The notes beneath the pieces were generated by a model. That model ran no database searches and was not told the DNA's origin. It was given only the letters and a program-made list of their open reading frames with translations. This document shows, in pieces, positions 6,206 through 13,778 of a stretch of 18,132 nt of DNA. Both the position numbers and the translations under genes were made by a program. The DNA is from Limnoraphis robusta CS-951 (GTDB lineage Bacteria; Cyanobacteriota; Cyanobacteriia; Cyanobacteriales; Microcoleaceae), in contig NZ_LATL02000283.1 in assembly GCF_000972705.2 (NCBI RefSeq), positions 1 through 18,132 of the forward strand, given 5' to 3'. Numbering within the stretch: the first letter of the stretch is position 1; each line of letters opens with the position of its first letter.

Positions 6206-6652
6206 TCACCGAGTTGAAATTGAATCTGCGGAAGTCTTACAAGGCGTTTCAGCGTGAGAACGGGGACAAGTTTCTAAATCTTCAGCAATAGAACTGGTAG
6301 GATTTAAACCAATCCAAGCTGCAATACTATCTTGATCAAAACCGACTCGATAAATTTCTCCCACTTGAATTAAAGGACGACGAATTAACAGAGGATCGGC
6401 TATCATTAGATTTAAGGCGGTTTCTGCATCTACTTGACCTGGATCAACTTCACCGGATTTAATCCGAGGTGCGCTGCGATTAAACCAGTCTGTTACAGGT
6501 AAGTCGCCGAAAAAAGGACGTAATTTTTCGGGAGTCCAAGACTCAGTTAATAGGCTGCGAGCATCTAAATTGTGGCCTGCGGCTTGTAGCAACGCTTTTT
6601 GCTTCGTATTATTTTTACATCCCGGTTTTTCATAGAAGACAACATTAGCCAT
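6206..6652 (-). CDS. ArsC/Spx-like thioredoxin-fold protein, nitrogenase-associated type
   Basis: The product is 148 aa from the ATG at 6652. AGGAG lies eight bases before that ATG, whereas the longer frame start at 6670 has no such site. The N-terminus MANVVFYEKPGC places C12 in a thioredoxin-like strand-loop-helix. KQKALLQAAGH follows, then LRPFFGDLPVTDWFN (about 46-60) and LLIRRPLIQVG (about 89-99), the RRP segment typical of ArsC-family proteins. The sequence fits the nitrogenase-associated ArsC-like family (NifO/FpoB-like) rather than true arsenate reductase, because the active-site loop is CKNNT. A role in redox or nitrogenase assembly would be inference; no nif gene is in this window. 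The C-terminal 20 residues are polar and probably disordered. A 13-bp palindrome lies upstream. Confidence 0.75.
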   Translation of the reverse strand: MANVVFYEKPGCKNNTKQKALLQAAGHNLDARSLLTESWTPEKLRPFFGDLPVTDWFNRSAPRIKSGEVDPGQVDAETALNLMIADPLLIRRPLIQVGEIYRVGFDQDSIAAWIGLNPTSSIAEDLETCPRSHAETPCKTSADSISTR

Positions 6653-6660
6653 AATTCCAA

Positions 6661-6665
6661 CTCCT
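6661..6665 (-). promoter_or_regulatory. Shine-Dalgarno site deciding the start at 6652
   Basis: On the minus strand this reads AGGAG, eight bases before the ATG. It lies inside the longer open frame from 6670 and so argues for the shorter protein. Confidence 0.65.
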
Positions 6666-6674
6666 GGCATTTAT

Positions 6675-6687
6675 TTGTACTCTACAA
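6675..6687. promoter_or_regulatory. 13-bp palindrome upstream of the ArsC-like gene
   Basis: TTGTA-CTC-TACAA is an exact inverted repeat 22 bp upstream of the ATG at 6652. It could be a regulator-binding site. It does not fit the NtcA pattern GTA-N8-TAC. Confidence 0.3.
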
Positions 6688-7090
6688 TTTGTTTTTTCCC
6701 TCAACTATCAAATTCGATACAGATTCAGCTTTATCCCAACATTGGCTCTGAAAATAACTAACTTTGGATGTTGACAAATTGCAGAATATATGTATATTAA
6801 TTCCTGAGCAAAGGAAATTTGATTTTCAAAATATTTTTGCAGCAACAGTAGGTAAAGCGGAGGGAAAAGAGATTTCGCTTAGATCCCATTCACTGGAGTT
6901 GAACGATTAGCCTCAAGTGCTAGAAGTGACTTCCAGAGTAGATTTTAGGATGTTTTCATATCGGATCTACAAACAGCATTGGATGTGATTTGATAATGTT
7001 ATCTTATGAAATTGAGCAAGAGACTAACTTTATATATTGTCGATGGATGTTGCTCTTGTCATATTGGTAGGGTGACTGGTTTTGTTGAGG

Positions 7091-7135
7091 TGAACTGGCT
7101 AACATGATAAGTTTCATGCTGCCAGTTCAATTTTT
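7091..7135 (+). terminator. two-tier hairpin followed by T-run
   Basis: TGAACTGGC (7091-7099) pairs exactly with GCCAGTTCA (7121-7129). Inside it, CATGA (7103-7107) pairs with TCATG (7114-7118). ATTTTT follows. No gene ends upstream, so it may close a small RNA; TTGAGC (7012) and TATATT (7033) are a weak promoter pair for one. Confidence 0.45.
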
Positions 7136-7310
7136 AGCACTCATCAGCTTAACGCTTAAAGCCCTACACAATATACTGGTGAGAAAAACTTGAACTTAGA
7201 GTTCATAACCTCCATTAACACTTGAGATTTTGAGCATCAATCCATCTTGAGCAATAAAAGTTAAGGACTGAGAAAAGCGTCAACTGCTCTATGTCCAAGG
7301 AATCGTAATA

Positions 7311-7327
7311 GATCAAAGACTTTGATC
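7311..7327. promoter_or_regulatory. 17-bp palindrome, operator candidate
   Basis: GATCAAAG-A-CTTTGATC is a perfect inverted repeat around one base, about 245 bp upstream of the ATPase gene and about 200 bp upstream of its candidate promoter. The symmetry suggests a dimeric DNA-binding protein, possibly the HTH protein encoded downstream (inference). Confidence 0.4.
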
Positions 7328-7507
7328 AAGCTGGAAAACATGGATGAAAATACCTAATTCTTTCTATTAAATGCTATAGGATATCACAATCACCGATAAT
7401 AAAAGTGCAGTAACAACAAAACCCTGCTCAACAAAATTGCGATCTATAACGATGACCAGAGTTGTCCCGTATTAGATTGAGTATATTCAGATTATGGTAG
7501 GCAAAAA

Positions 7508-7536
7508 TTAAAATATCTAGAGGATGCGGCTATACT
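7508..7536 (+). promoter_or_regulatory. candidate sigma-70 promoter of the ATPase gene
   Basis: TTAAAA (7508-7513) and TATACT (7531-7536) are 17 bp apart, with the -10 box 36 bp before the ATG. The -35 matches the consensus at four of six bases and the -10 at five of six. Confidence 0.35.
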
Positions 7537-7572
7537 GGGTGAATAAGAAAACCATAGAGTTTATTCTGGGGA

Positions 7573-8919
7573 ATGGGTGTTAAGGAAATTGTAGAACTAG
7601 CCGATACCTTGGTAAGTATTCGGACAGGGAGTTCTTTGAGCTATATCCACAAAACTATCCTAACGGAATCGTTGCAGGATATCAAAAAGACCTACGATCA
7701 AATAGCGGTGGAAAATGGTTATTCTCCAAGCTACCTCAAAAATGGAGCCGCTCCCAAGTTATGGCATCTGCTGTCAGAAGTTCTCGGTGAAAAGGTCAAT
7801 AAAATCAACTGTCGCCTTTTACTCGAAAAACAACTGCTCAATTCAGGAAGTATTAATGGGAACAAGTTTGCAGAAATCTCTGATTCGCTAAAAGTAGAAT
7901 CTCCCGAAGGACAAGTTCCGCTCGCTTCTGAATTTTACATCGAGCGATCGCCAATTGAATCTAGCTGTTATCAAGAAATTCACAAGCCTCGCTCCCTAAC
8001 TGTCATCAAAGCACCTCGCAAAATGGGTAAAACCTCGCTAATGGTGAGAATGCTTGCTAAAGCAAGGGGAGAAGGATGTAAAACTGTACAGCTCAGTCTA
8101 AACCAAGCAGAAAGCAAAGTCTTCACCTCAACCGAAAAGTTTTTGCGCTGGTTGTGCGCTAACACCGCCCGACAACTAGAATTAGATCCACAACTTGATG
8201 AATATTGGGATGAAGACATGGGAGCATTAGTCAGTTGTACCCTGTATTTTCAGGGATATTTGCTCCCAAAAATCAACAGTCCGATCATCCTGGCTATCGA
8301 TGAAGTCAATCAACTTTTTGATGATCCCTCACTCACCCGAGATGTATTTGCGCTATTGCGCTCATGGCATGAAGAAACCCGAGATATTAATGAGTGGCAA
8401 AAACTGCGTTTACTTCTGATAAACTCAAGGGAAGTCTATATTCCTCTCGAACTGAATAAATCTCCCTTTAACATCGGTTACTACTCCGTTGAGTTACCGC
8501 CTTTTAACAGCGAACAAGTGCTAGATCTGGCTCTGCGTCATCGACTCCATCTATCGGCTTCAGTTTTGTCGCAATTGATGGATCTGCTGGGGGGATTTCC
8601 TTATCTCGTCAGACTGGCTTTCTATCAAAGTGTCCGTTGTCAAATCGATGTCCAAACATTACTAGAAACGGCAACCCATGATACAGGAATTTATCACCAT
8701 CATCTGCATAGTCAAGCCTGGTGTCTTCAACAACATCCTGATTTAGCGATCGCCTATCAAAAAGTTCTCACCGCCCAAACTCCAATTCAACTCGATCAAA
8801 TACAAGCCTTTAAACTGAAGAGTATGGGGCTAGTTCATCTCAATGGTGATCAAGCAACCGTTAGCTGTGAACTCTATCGACAGTATTTTAAATCTTTATC
8901 AGCAGGATCTTGGCGTTGA
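7573..8919 (+). CDS. AAA-like ATPase with vMAP-type N-terminal HTH
   Basis: The product is 448 aa. Residues 25-90, including YDQIAVENGYSPSYLK and PKLWHLLSEVLGEKVNK, match the HTH found at the N-terminus of vWA-MoxR-associated proteins (vMAP) in cyanobacteria. From about residue 120 comes an AAA_35-type NTPase domain: Walker A APRKMGKTSL (147-156), Walker B IILAIDE (238-244; D243, E244), then a helical region ending with a winged-helix-like CELYRQYFKSL. Such proteins are predicted ATP-driven sensors or switches in conflict and stress-response systems, and often carry a C-terminal effector or WD40 repeats. Here the protein stops after the ATPase module and a peptidase gene follows 91 bp later. 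An in-frame stop at 7555 fixes the ATG at 7573 as the first start; its GGGGA is too close to be an ideal ribosome-binding site. Confidence 0.85.
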   Translation: MGVKEIVELADTLVSIRTGSSLSYIHKTILTESLQDIKKTYDQIAVENGYSPSYLKNGAAPKLWHLLSEVLGEKVNKINCRLLLEKQLLNSGSINGNKFAEISDSLKVESPEGQVPLASEFYIERSPIESSCYQEIHKPRSLTVIKAPRKMGKTSLMVRMLAKARGEGCKTVQLSLNQAESKVFTSTEKFLRWLCANTARQLELDPQLDEYWDEDMGALVSCTLYFQGYLLPKINSPIILAIDEVNQLFDDPSLTRDVFALLRSWHEETRDINEWQKLRLLLINSREVYIPLELNKSPFNIGYYSVELPPFNSEQVLDLALRHRLHLSASVLSQLMDLLGGFPYLVRLAFYQSVRCQIDVQTLLETATHDTGIYHHHLHSQAWCLQQHPDLAIAYQKVLTAQTPIQLDQIQAFKLKSMGLVHLNGDQATVSCELYRQYFKSLSAGSWR

Positions 8920-9010
8920 TTTTAATATTAACCAACAGCTTTGCATAAGTTCCCCACCGCCAGAGATAAGAACGGATAGAAGTTTATGGCGGTTGGAAAC
9001 GCTTACTAAG

Positions 9011-10597
9011 ATGTTTGACTCTCAAACAGATTTTTCAGGATTGTATCTCTATGACATCACGGGCGCTGAGAACCTTAATGGCTTTGTTTCCTCAATGTCT
9101 CAATTCCCCACTCTAGAAAGCCTTGAACCTGTTATTATTCCTGAGTTTTTGGGCGATCGCTCCGACTACCCACAAACTCACCCCAGCGTTGATTTACTCA
9201 CAGGTGAAGAATTATCGATCAGTTCCAGCCTAAGCAATGAACTTTTAATTCCCTACACGTCACTAATTTCTGATGATAGTTTAATAACGGCTCAAGATTT
9301 GGGTGTATTAGAAGGAACTCAAGTCATTAATGATTCAGTCGGAACCTTTGATCTAGATGACTATTATCGCATTCAACTCAACAGTCCCAAAGATCTGACT
9401 CTTTCTTTGGATGGTTTAATCGCTGATGCTGATTTAAAACTGATTGCAGATTACAACAGTAATGGTATTGTTGATTATGGTGAGGTGATTGACTCTTTTA
9501 TTCAATTTGGTAGCCTCCCCGAGAATATTTCAGCAAATTTACCGCCCGGAACCTACTATGTTAACGTTGAACAATACAGTGGTGATACGCCCTATACTCT
9601 GACTCTCTCTACAACTGAGCCAGTCCCCGGTTTTAATTCAGTCGATGGCTATGGTTTAGTTAATGCTGCTGCTGCGGTTAGTCGGGGAATTGGTTCTCCT
9701 GTTCCCTTTGCAGATGTTCTCGATACGAATTATCCTTGGGAACTCAACGCCACAAACGTTCCTGAAGTTTGGACTCAAGGTTTTACAGGTGAAGGCGTTG
9801 TTGTAGCAGTGCTTGATAGTGGCGTTGACTACACTCACCCCGATCTTGATAGTAGAATCTGGAAAAATATTGATGAAATTCCCGCCAATGGTATTGATGA
9901 TGATCGCAATGGTTATACAGATGATATCATCGGTTGGGATTTTGTTGACTACGATGCTACTCCGATGGACTTTTATAATCACGGAACTCATGTCGCCGGA
10001 ATTGTTGCTGCTGAAGCCAATGAATTTGGGGTGACTGGAGTTGCTCCCAACGCTCAAATTATGCCGATACGAGTGATGGCTGATGAACAAGGGGCTTGGG
10101 TTGATGATCTTGTCTCTGGAATTTACTATGCGGTGAATAACGGTGCAGATGTGATTAATATGAGTCTGGGTTTTTATGATGATTACAATAACTGGACACC
10201 ACTCCAACAAGCCGTTCAGTTTGCAACAGAGAATGGAGTTGTTGTGGTATCTGCGGCTGGAAACCAAGGAAACCAAGATCGGTTTTCTCCTTTATACCCG
10301 GCTGGGTACGCAACAGACTGGGGAATTGCAGTAGGCGCTTCTAATATTAACAATCAGTTTGCAGATTTCTCTAATCAGGCAGGGTGGATACCGCTCGATT
10401 ACGTTGTGGCTCCTGGTGTAGACATTAAATCAACCACACCCAACGATGATTATCAACTTTTTGAGGGAACTTCGATGGCGGCGCCTCATGTGGCGGGTAT
10501 AGCGGCGTTGATGCTGAGTGCGAACCCCAATTTAACGGTTGGGGAAGTCGAGCAAATATTGACACAGACGGCGAATCCTGATGTTTTGATTGCCTAA
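9011..10597 (+). CDS. subtilisin-like (S8) serine peptidase with PPC domain
   Basis: The product is 528 aa from the ATG at 9011. The frame is open back to 8843, but its first part only overlaps the ATPase gene in another frame; an internal ATG at 9095 is another possible start. Residues about 86-200 form a PPC (pre-peptidase C-terminal) domain, from SLITAQDLG to PYTLTLS, with an EF-hand-like DYNSNGIVDYGE insert. EPVPGFNSVDGYGLVNAAAAV follows (about 203-223). The S8 catalytic domain then shows VLDSGVDYTHPDL (D269), NHGTHVAGIVAA (H324), AAGNQGN (oxyanion N418) and GTSMAAPHVAG (S488), so the triad is complete. No signal peptide is visible; related cyanobacterial proteins are often thought to be exported by other routes. 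The protein ends only about 40 residues after the catalytic serine, without the usual terminal strands. Confidence 0.88.
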   Translation: MFDSQTDFSGLYLYDITGAENLNGFVSSMSQFPTLESLEPVIIPEFLGDRSDYPQTHPSVDLLTGEELSISSSLSNELLIPYTSLISDDSLITAQDLGVLEGTQVINDSVGTFDLDDYYRIQLNSPKDLTLSLDGLIADADLKLIADYNSNGIVDYGEVIDSFIQFGSLPENISANLPPGTYYVNVEQYSGDTPYTLTLSTTEPVPGFNSVDGYGLVNAAAAVSRGIGSPVPFADVLDTNYPWELNATNVPEVWTQGFTGEGVVVAVLDSGVDYTHPDLDSRIWKNIDEIPANGIDDDRNGYTDDIIGWDFVDYDATPMDFYNHGTHVAGIVAAEANEFGVTGVAPNAQIMPIRVMADEQGAWVDDLVSGIYYAVNNGADVINMSLGFYDDYNNWTPLQQAVQFATENGVVVVSAAGNQGNQDRFSPLYPAGYATDWGIAVGASNINNQFADFSNQAGWIPLDYVVAPGVDIKSTTPNDDYQLFEGTSMAAPHVAGIAALMLSANPNLTVGEVEQILTQTANPDVLIA

Positions 10598-10633
10598 ATC
10601 CGATCAGCTTGTTAAACTCTGAGGCAGAGTGCA

Positions 10634-10678
10634 TAGGCTGAGTGTGCCTAGAAATAGGTATTAGTAGAGGGGAATACC
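10634..10678 (+). repeat. two consecutive hairpins between peptidase and sigma-like genes
   Basis: TAGGC (10634-10638) pairs with GCCTA (10646-10650), and GGTATT (10657-10662) pairs with AATACC (10673-10678). No T-run follows. They lie between 36 and 82 bp after the peptidase stop and may stabilise or separate transcripts. Confidence 0.35.
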
Positions 10679-10773
10679 CCAGTACAACACTCACAAAGCA
10701 AAGCAGATGAAATAATTGATCAAGGAATGAGTCTGTTGATCGTTCACTATCGCCAACTAAAACTTGAATCTCA

Positions 10774-12171
10774 ATGGCTACTGTGTCAAAATACTGGAAA
10801 TTAGTCAAACTCGAAAGTTCGGGACAGAGGAAAATCTCTGAAATCGCCTCGGCTAAGTCATTTTTTCAGTCAGTATTTCCAGAGTGGGCGACTCGCACAG
10901 ACATCTCAGATGTTGAAATTCAGCAAAAATTGACTCAATGGTATCGGGAACCCGAAACGCTTCCTCATCCCAATTTGAATTCAATCAATGCTCAACTCTG
11001 TCTTTTGTGTTATATTTCTTGGCAAATCGAGCAAGTCTGCTTGAACCTCGAAGCCAAATATAGGGATGAATACGGCGTTAGTTGTAGTGATTTGCTACCT
11101 TTGGTTCTCGATGAAGCCGGAGAAATAAACCGCAAAAACACAGCTTATCAGTCCTTAGCCCGACAAATTCTCGAAAGTTTTGACCCCCAACAAAGTAGTT
11201 TAGCCACCTGGACCAATCGACGAGTTAAATTCCATCCAGAATTGAACGCATTTTTGCTGGAACGGGGAATTTATATGATCAGTAATTGGGCGATTTTGAA
11301 CGATACTCGACCCAAACAACTTGAACGAATTTTGTCTGAGGTTTATCAATTGACTTCTTTAGAAGTTCAACGCAGTAGTCACATTTTATCAAGTTATCAC
11401 AGTGTCTATCGCTGTCAACGGCTTCAACAACGCCAAACTGGATTTAAAAGGCGATGTCAACCTCCAACTTCTGAACAATATGAACAAATGGCTGACTTCC
11501 TAAAAACTCAATTGAATCTCTCGATTTCCGCGAAGATTGTCGATCAAAAACTCGAAGAAATTGCAACTCAATTAAGAGATTATCGGATTTATGTTCGAGG
11601 GGGTAAATTCCCGATTAAGCCGAGAGAACTTGATGAAAAGATAGATCAATTGATTGACATCGAGTTTACCGAAAAAGATGACTATCAAGAGGAGTTTTTA
11701 GATCAGTACCGTCAGCAGTTTATGGCTTGTTTAGATGCAACAATTTTACAGGTGACTGAGCAAAGATGCAAGCAATTTAAGCGGAAAAGTCTGGAAAAGT
11801 CAGAACAATTTTTAAAAGCGTTGAGTCTATTTCATTGTCGAGGAGACTCGATGGGAGAAATTGCCAAAAAACTCGGACTGAAAGCCCAATATCAGGTCAC
11901 TCGTTTGTTAAACTTAAAGGAGTTTAGAGCCGATGTTAGACAACAATTATTAATTCAGTTACGGGATCGGATTCTTGAGTTTGCAAAAAACTATACTGAT
12001 ACTCAACGTTTGAAAAATCTAGATAAAAAAGTTGAAGAAGCACTCGATGAACAGATTAATCAGATTATTCAAGAAGCCGAATCAGAATCTCATAATTCTC
12101 AAGATAATTACACAAAAAGTCTGTTTTCTCAGCGACTTTGTAAGCAGCTCGATTGTCAGTTTAACTGTTAA
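10774..12171 (+). CDS. sigma-70-like transcription factor (predicted)
   Basis: The product is 465 aa, soluble and rich in helices. Residues 125-180 (ARQILESFDPQQSSLATWTNRRVKF, then LNAFLLERG and NWAILNDT) resemble the conserved part of atypical sigma-like factors that in cyanobacteria are commonly encoded beside DUF1822 genes (recollection of family context). A C-terminal HTH at about 353-388, FHCRGDSMGEIAKKLGLKAQYQVTRLLN, looks like a sigma region-4 recognition fold. The last 60 residues are charged and coiled. It probably directs RNA polymerase to a few promoters, perhaps of its own cluster. There is no Shine-Dalgarno site before the ATG. The next gene, DUF1822, follows after 106 bp. Certainty about sigma activity is moderate, because no canonical region 2 promoter-melting motif was identified. 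Confidence 0.6.
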   Translation: MATVSKYWKLVKLESSGQRKISEIASAKSFFQSVFPEWATRTDISDVEIQQKLTQWYREPETLPHPNLNSINAQLCLLCYISWQIEQVCLNLEAKYRDEYGVSCSDLLPLVLDEAGEINRKNTAYQSLARQILESFDPQQSSLATWTNRRVKFHPELNAFLLERGIYMISNWAILNDTRPKQLERILSEVYQLTSLEVQRSSHILSSYHSVYRCQRLQQRQTGFKRRCQPPTSEQYEQMADFLKTQLNLSISAKIVDQKLEEIATQLRDYRIYVRGGKFPIKPRELDEKIDQLIDIEFTEKDDYQEEFLDQYRQQFMACLDATILQVTEQRCKQFKRKSLEKSEQFLKALSLFHCRGDSMGEIAKKLGLKAQYQVTRLLNLKEFRADVRQQLLIQLRDRILEFAKNYTDTQRLKNLDKKVEEALDEQINQIIQEAESESHNSQDNYTKSLFSQRLCKQLDCQFNC

Positions 12172-12264
12172 ACGAATTCACCTTCTACCTCTATGCTATT
12201 TAATTGTATTACAATAACACTGGGCGGTACATCAGATCAACTCAAACTGTTAATTCAAGTAATC

Positions 12265-12270
12265 AGGAGA
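12265..12270 (+). promoter_or_regulatory. strong Shine-Dalgarno site of the DUF1822 gene
   Basis: AGGAGA lies seven bases before the ATG at 12278. It is the best ribosome-binding site among the six plus-strand cluster genes, most of which have weak or no sites. Confidence 0.6.
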
Positions 12271-12277
12271 AACCAAA

Positions 12278-13660
12278 ATGAATAACTCATCTCTACTATC
12301 AGAACTAGAATTCGGCTTTGAAACCTTCTCTCCCGAATCGGTTACATTATCAAACGATCAAATCAATCAAGCGATCAACCTCAGTAATGCTATTCAGAAT
12401 GAATCTCGAAAATGGTATACTTATTTAAACGCTTTGGCTTTGTTTGGGTTTGAGAATTGGTTAGAAGAACGAGGCGAAGATTTTACAGTTAATCGAGAAA
12501 AATGTTCGGTTTTTAATCCTGAAATTAGTAATAGCATTGAAGCGGTTTGTCATTTAAAAGTTAATCAATTTAAGGTGTGTCTGATTACAGTCGGTAGCTT
12601 GTTTGATGAAGTCGTTACTGTTCCTCAAGCTGTTTTAGACTTACCTGAGTATGCGGCTCAATTTTATGTGTTAGTCGAAGTTCAAGAAGAACTGGAAACG
12701 GTTAGTATTTCTGGCTTTATTTCCTATCCCGATTTAATCGCAGCCAAAGCTAACGTTAATTTAGAACCTGATTTAGACTGGACATATCAAATTCCCCTCC
12801 AATGGTTTGAACAAGAAACCGATCAGTTACTCCTCTATTTCCGTTGTTTAGAACCCGCAGCCATTGCGTTACCTAAAGCGGTTAATCGTCAGAATTCACT
12901 CTCCGCTCAAAAAGCAGAATTACAAGCTATTTTACCCCAACTTCAAGCAGAAAACGGACAGTCAACCTCTCAACTTTGGAATCTATTAACCTGGGAACAA
13001 GGAATAGCAATACTCACCAATCCTCAGCTTTTGCGATGGGTTTATCAAGTTCAAAATTCAACGGATTTAGAAGCTGAAACAAGTTCATCAGAATGGCTGA
13101 AAACGCAAAAGAATTACCTCTCTGATCTCCTGACATTATTAACTGAACCCGCCATGAATCTGGGGCGTTGGTTACGAGATGAGTTAGATAATTTCGCAAG
13201 TGAATTATCCTGGGTTCTTGTTCCTGAATTCTCACCAGCCACCGCCATGCGGAGTTTGAGATTGGCTTCCGAAGAATTTGAAGCGATTGTGCAGGAACTT
13301 CAAAAACAAGACATAGAAATTCCGACTCAAGCGAAAGGTGCTTATCGGGATTTACAACTAGCAGAAACAGCTTTGCGGTTGTATGCTTTAACTTGGGAAT
13401 TAGACTCTAATACGGTTCGAGAATGGAAATTATTGCTGATTTTAGGAACACCTTCTCGGATGAGTTTACCCAATCAAGTTCAGTTACGAGTCAGTGATGA
13501 GACGCAGATTTTAGTGGAACAAAACTTAAATCCAGACGATGATTATCCCTATATTTTCACGGCGGTTATTGGAAGTTTAGAGGAAAAATTCATCGTTACC
13601 GTTAGCCTCGGTTCAGAAATTCAAGAAACCCTACCTCCATTTGGGTTTAATCCTGAATAA
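12278..13660 (+). CDS. DUF1822 family protein
   Basis: The product is 460 aa. The sequence fits the cyanobacterial DUF1822 family: an N-terminal block with VTLSNDQINQAINLSNAI and RKWYTYLNALALFGFENWLEERG (about 22-65), then a beta-rich part with QFYVLVEVQEELETVSISGFISYPDL, and a helical region WNLLTWEQGIAILTNPQLLRWVYQ. A long helical segment (about 290-350) leads to a beta-rich end containing LLLILGTPSRMSLPNQVQLRVSDE. The family has no established function. It has neither signal peptide nor membrane segment. It follows the sigma-like gene by 106 bp, an arrangement seen repeatedly in cyanobacteria, which suggests that the two are a regulator and its partner or target (inference). Confidence 0.8.
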   Translation: MNNSSLLSELEFGFETFSPESVTLSNDQINQAINLSNAIQNESRKWYTYLNALALFGFENWLEERGEDFTVNREKCSVFNPEISNSIEAVCHLKVNQFKVCLITVGSLFDEVVTVPQAVLDLPEYAAQFYVLVEVQEELETVSISGFISYPDLIAAKANVNLEPDLDWTYQIPLQWFEQETDQLLLYFRCLEPAAIALPKAVNRQNSLSAQKAELQAILPQLQAENGQSTSQLWNLLTWEQGIAILTNPQLLRWVYQVQNSTDLEAETSSSEWLKTQKNYLSDLLTLLTEPAMNLGRWLRDELDNFASELSWVLVPEFSPATAMRSLRLASEEFEAIVQELQKQDIEIPTQAKGAYRDLQLAETALRLYALTWELDSNTVREWKLLLILGTPSRMSLPNQVQLRVSDETQILVEQNLNPDDDYPYIFTAVIGSLEEKFIVTVSLGSEIQETLPPFGFNPE

Positions 13661-13778
13661 TCATCAAAAAACGGGTTCCGTCTGCATAAGAGGTTCAACT
13701 TGGGAGATATATACAAGTAGAAGGCTAATAGTCCCATTTTGAGACTGTGGCTTCTCAACTCTACCCCAGGTGTACATA

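Larger units (their letters stand above)
6653..7572. other. 920-bp region without a recognisable gene
   Basis: Neither strand holds a credible open frame, and no remnant of a known gene was recognised. It contains the ArsC-like gene's upstream region, a 9-bp inverted repeat followed by T residues (7091-7135), a 17-bp palindrome (7311-7327), and a promoter-like pair just before the ATPase gene. It may be a decayed gene, small-RNA DNA, or an extended regulatory region. Confidence 0.5.

Noticed and set aside
7012..7059. GAGCAAGAG / CTCTTG partial inverted repeat
   Set aside because: The arms overlap ambiguously and give no more than six consecutive pairs with a long loop.
8843..9010. Longer N-terminus for the peptidase, starting inside the ATPase gene
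   Set aside because: The first 25 residues only overlap the ATPase gene in another frame and the rest resembles no secretion signal; ATG at 9011 is more plausible.
9656..10276. 206-aa open frame on the minus strand opposite the peptidase
   Set aside because: It lies wholly within the S8 catalytic domain coding sequence, and its translation is rich in Ile, Asn and Ser with no recognisable domain; it is a shadow of the real gene.
10716..10741. Repeated TTGATC as -35 boxes for the sigma-like gene
   Set aside because: No acceptable -10 element lies at the correct distance from either copy.
13770..13778. GTG start for the pentapeptide-repeat protein
   Set aside because: It overlaps the only ribosome-binding-like AGG; the ATG nine bases later has better spacing.
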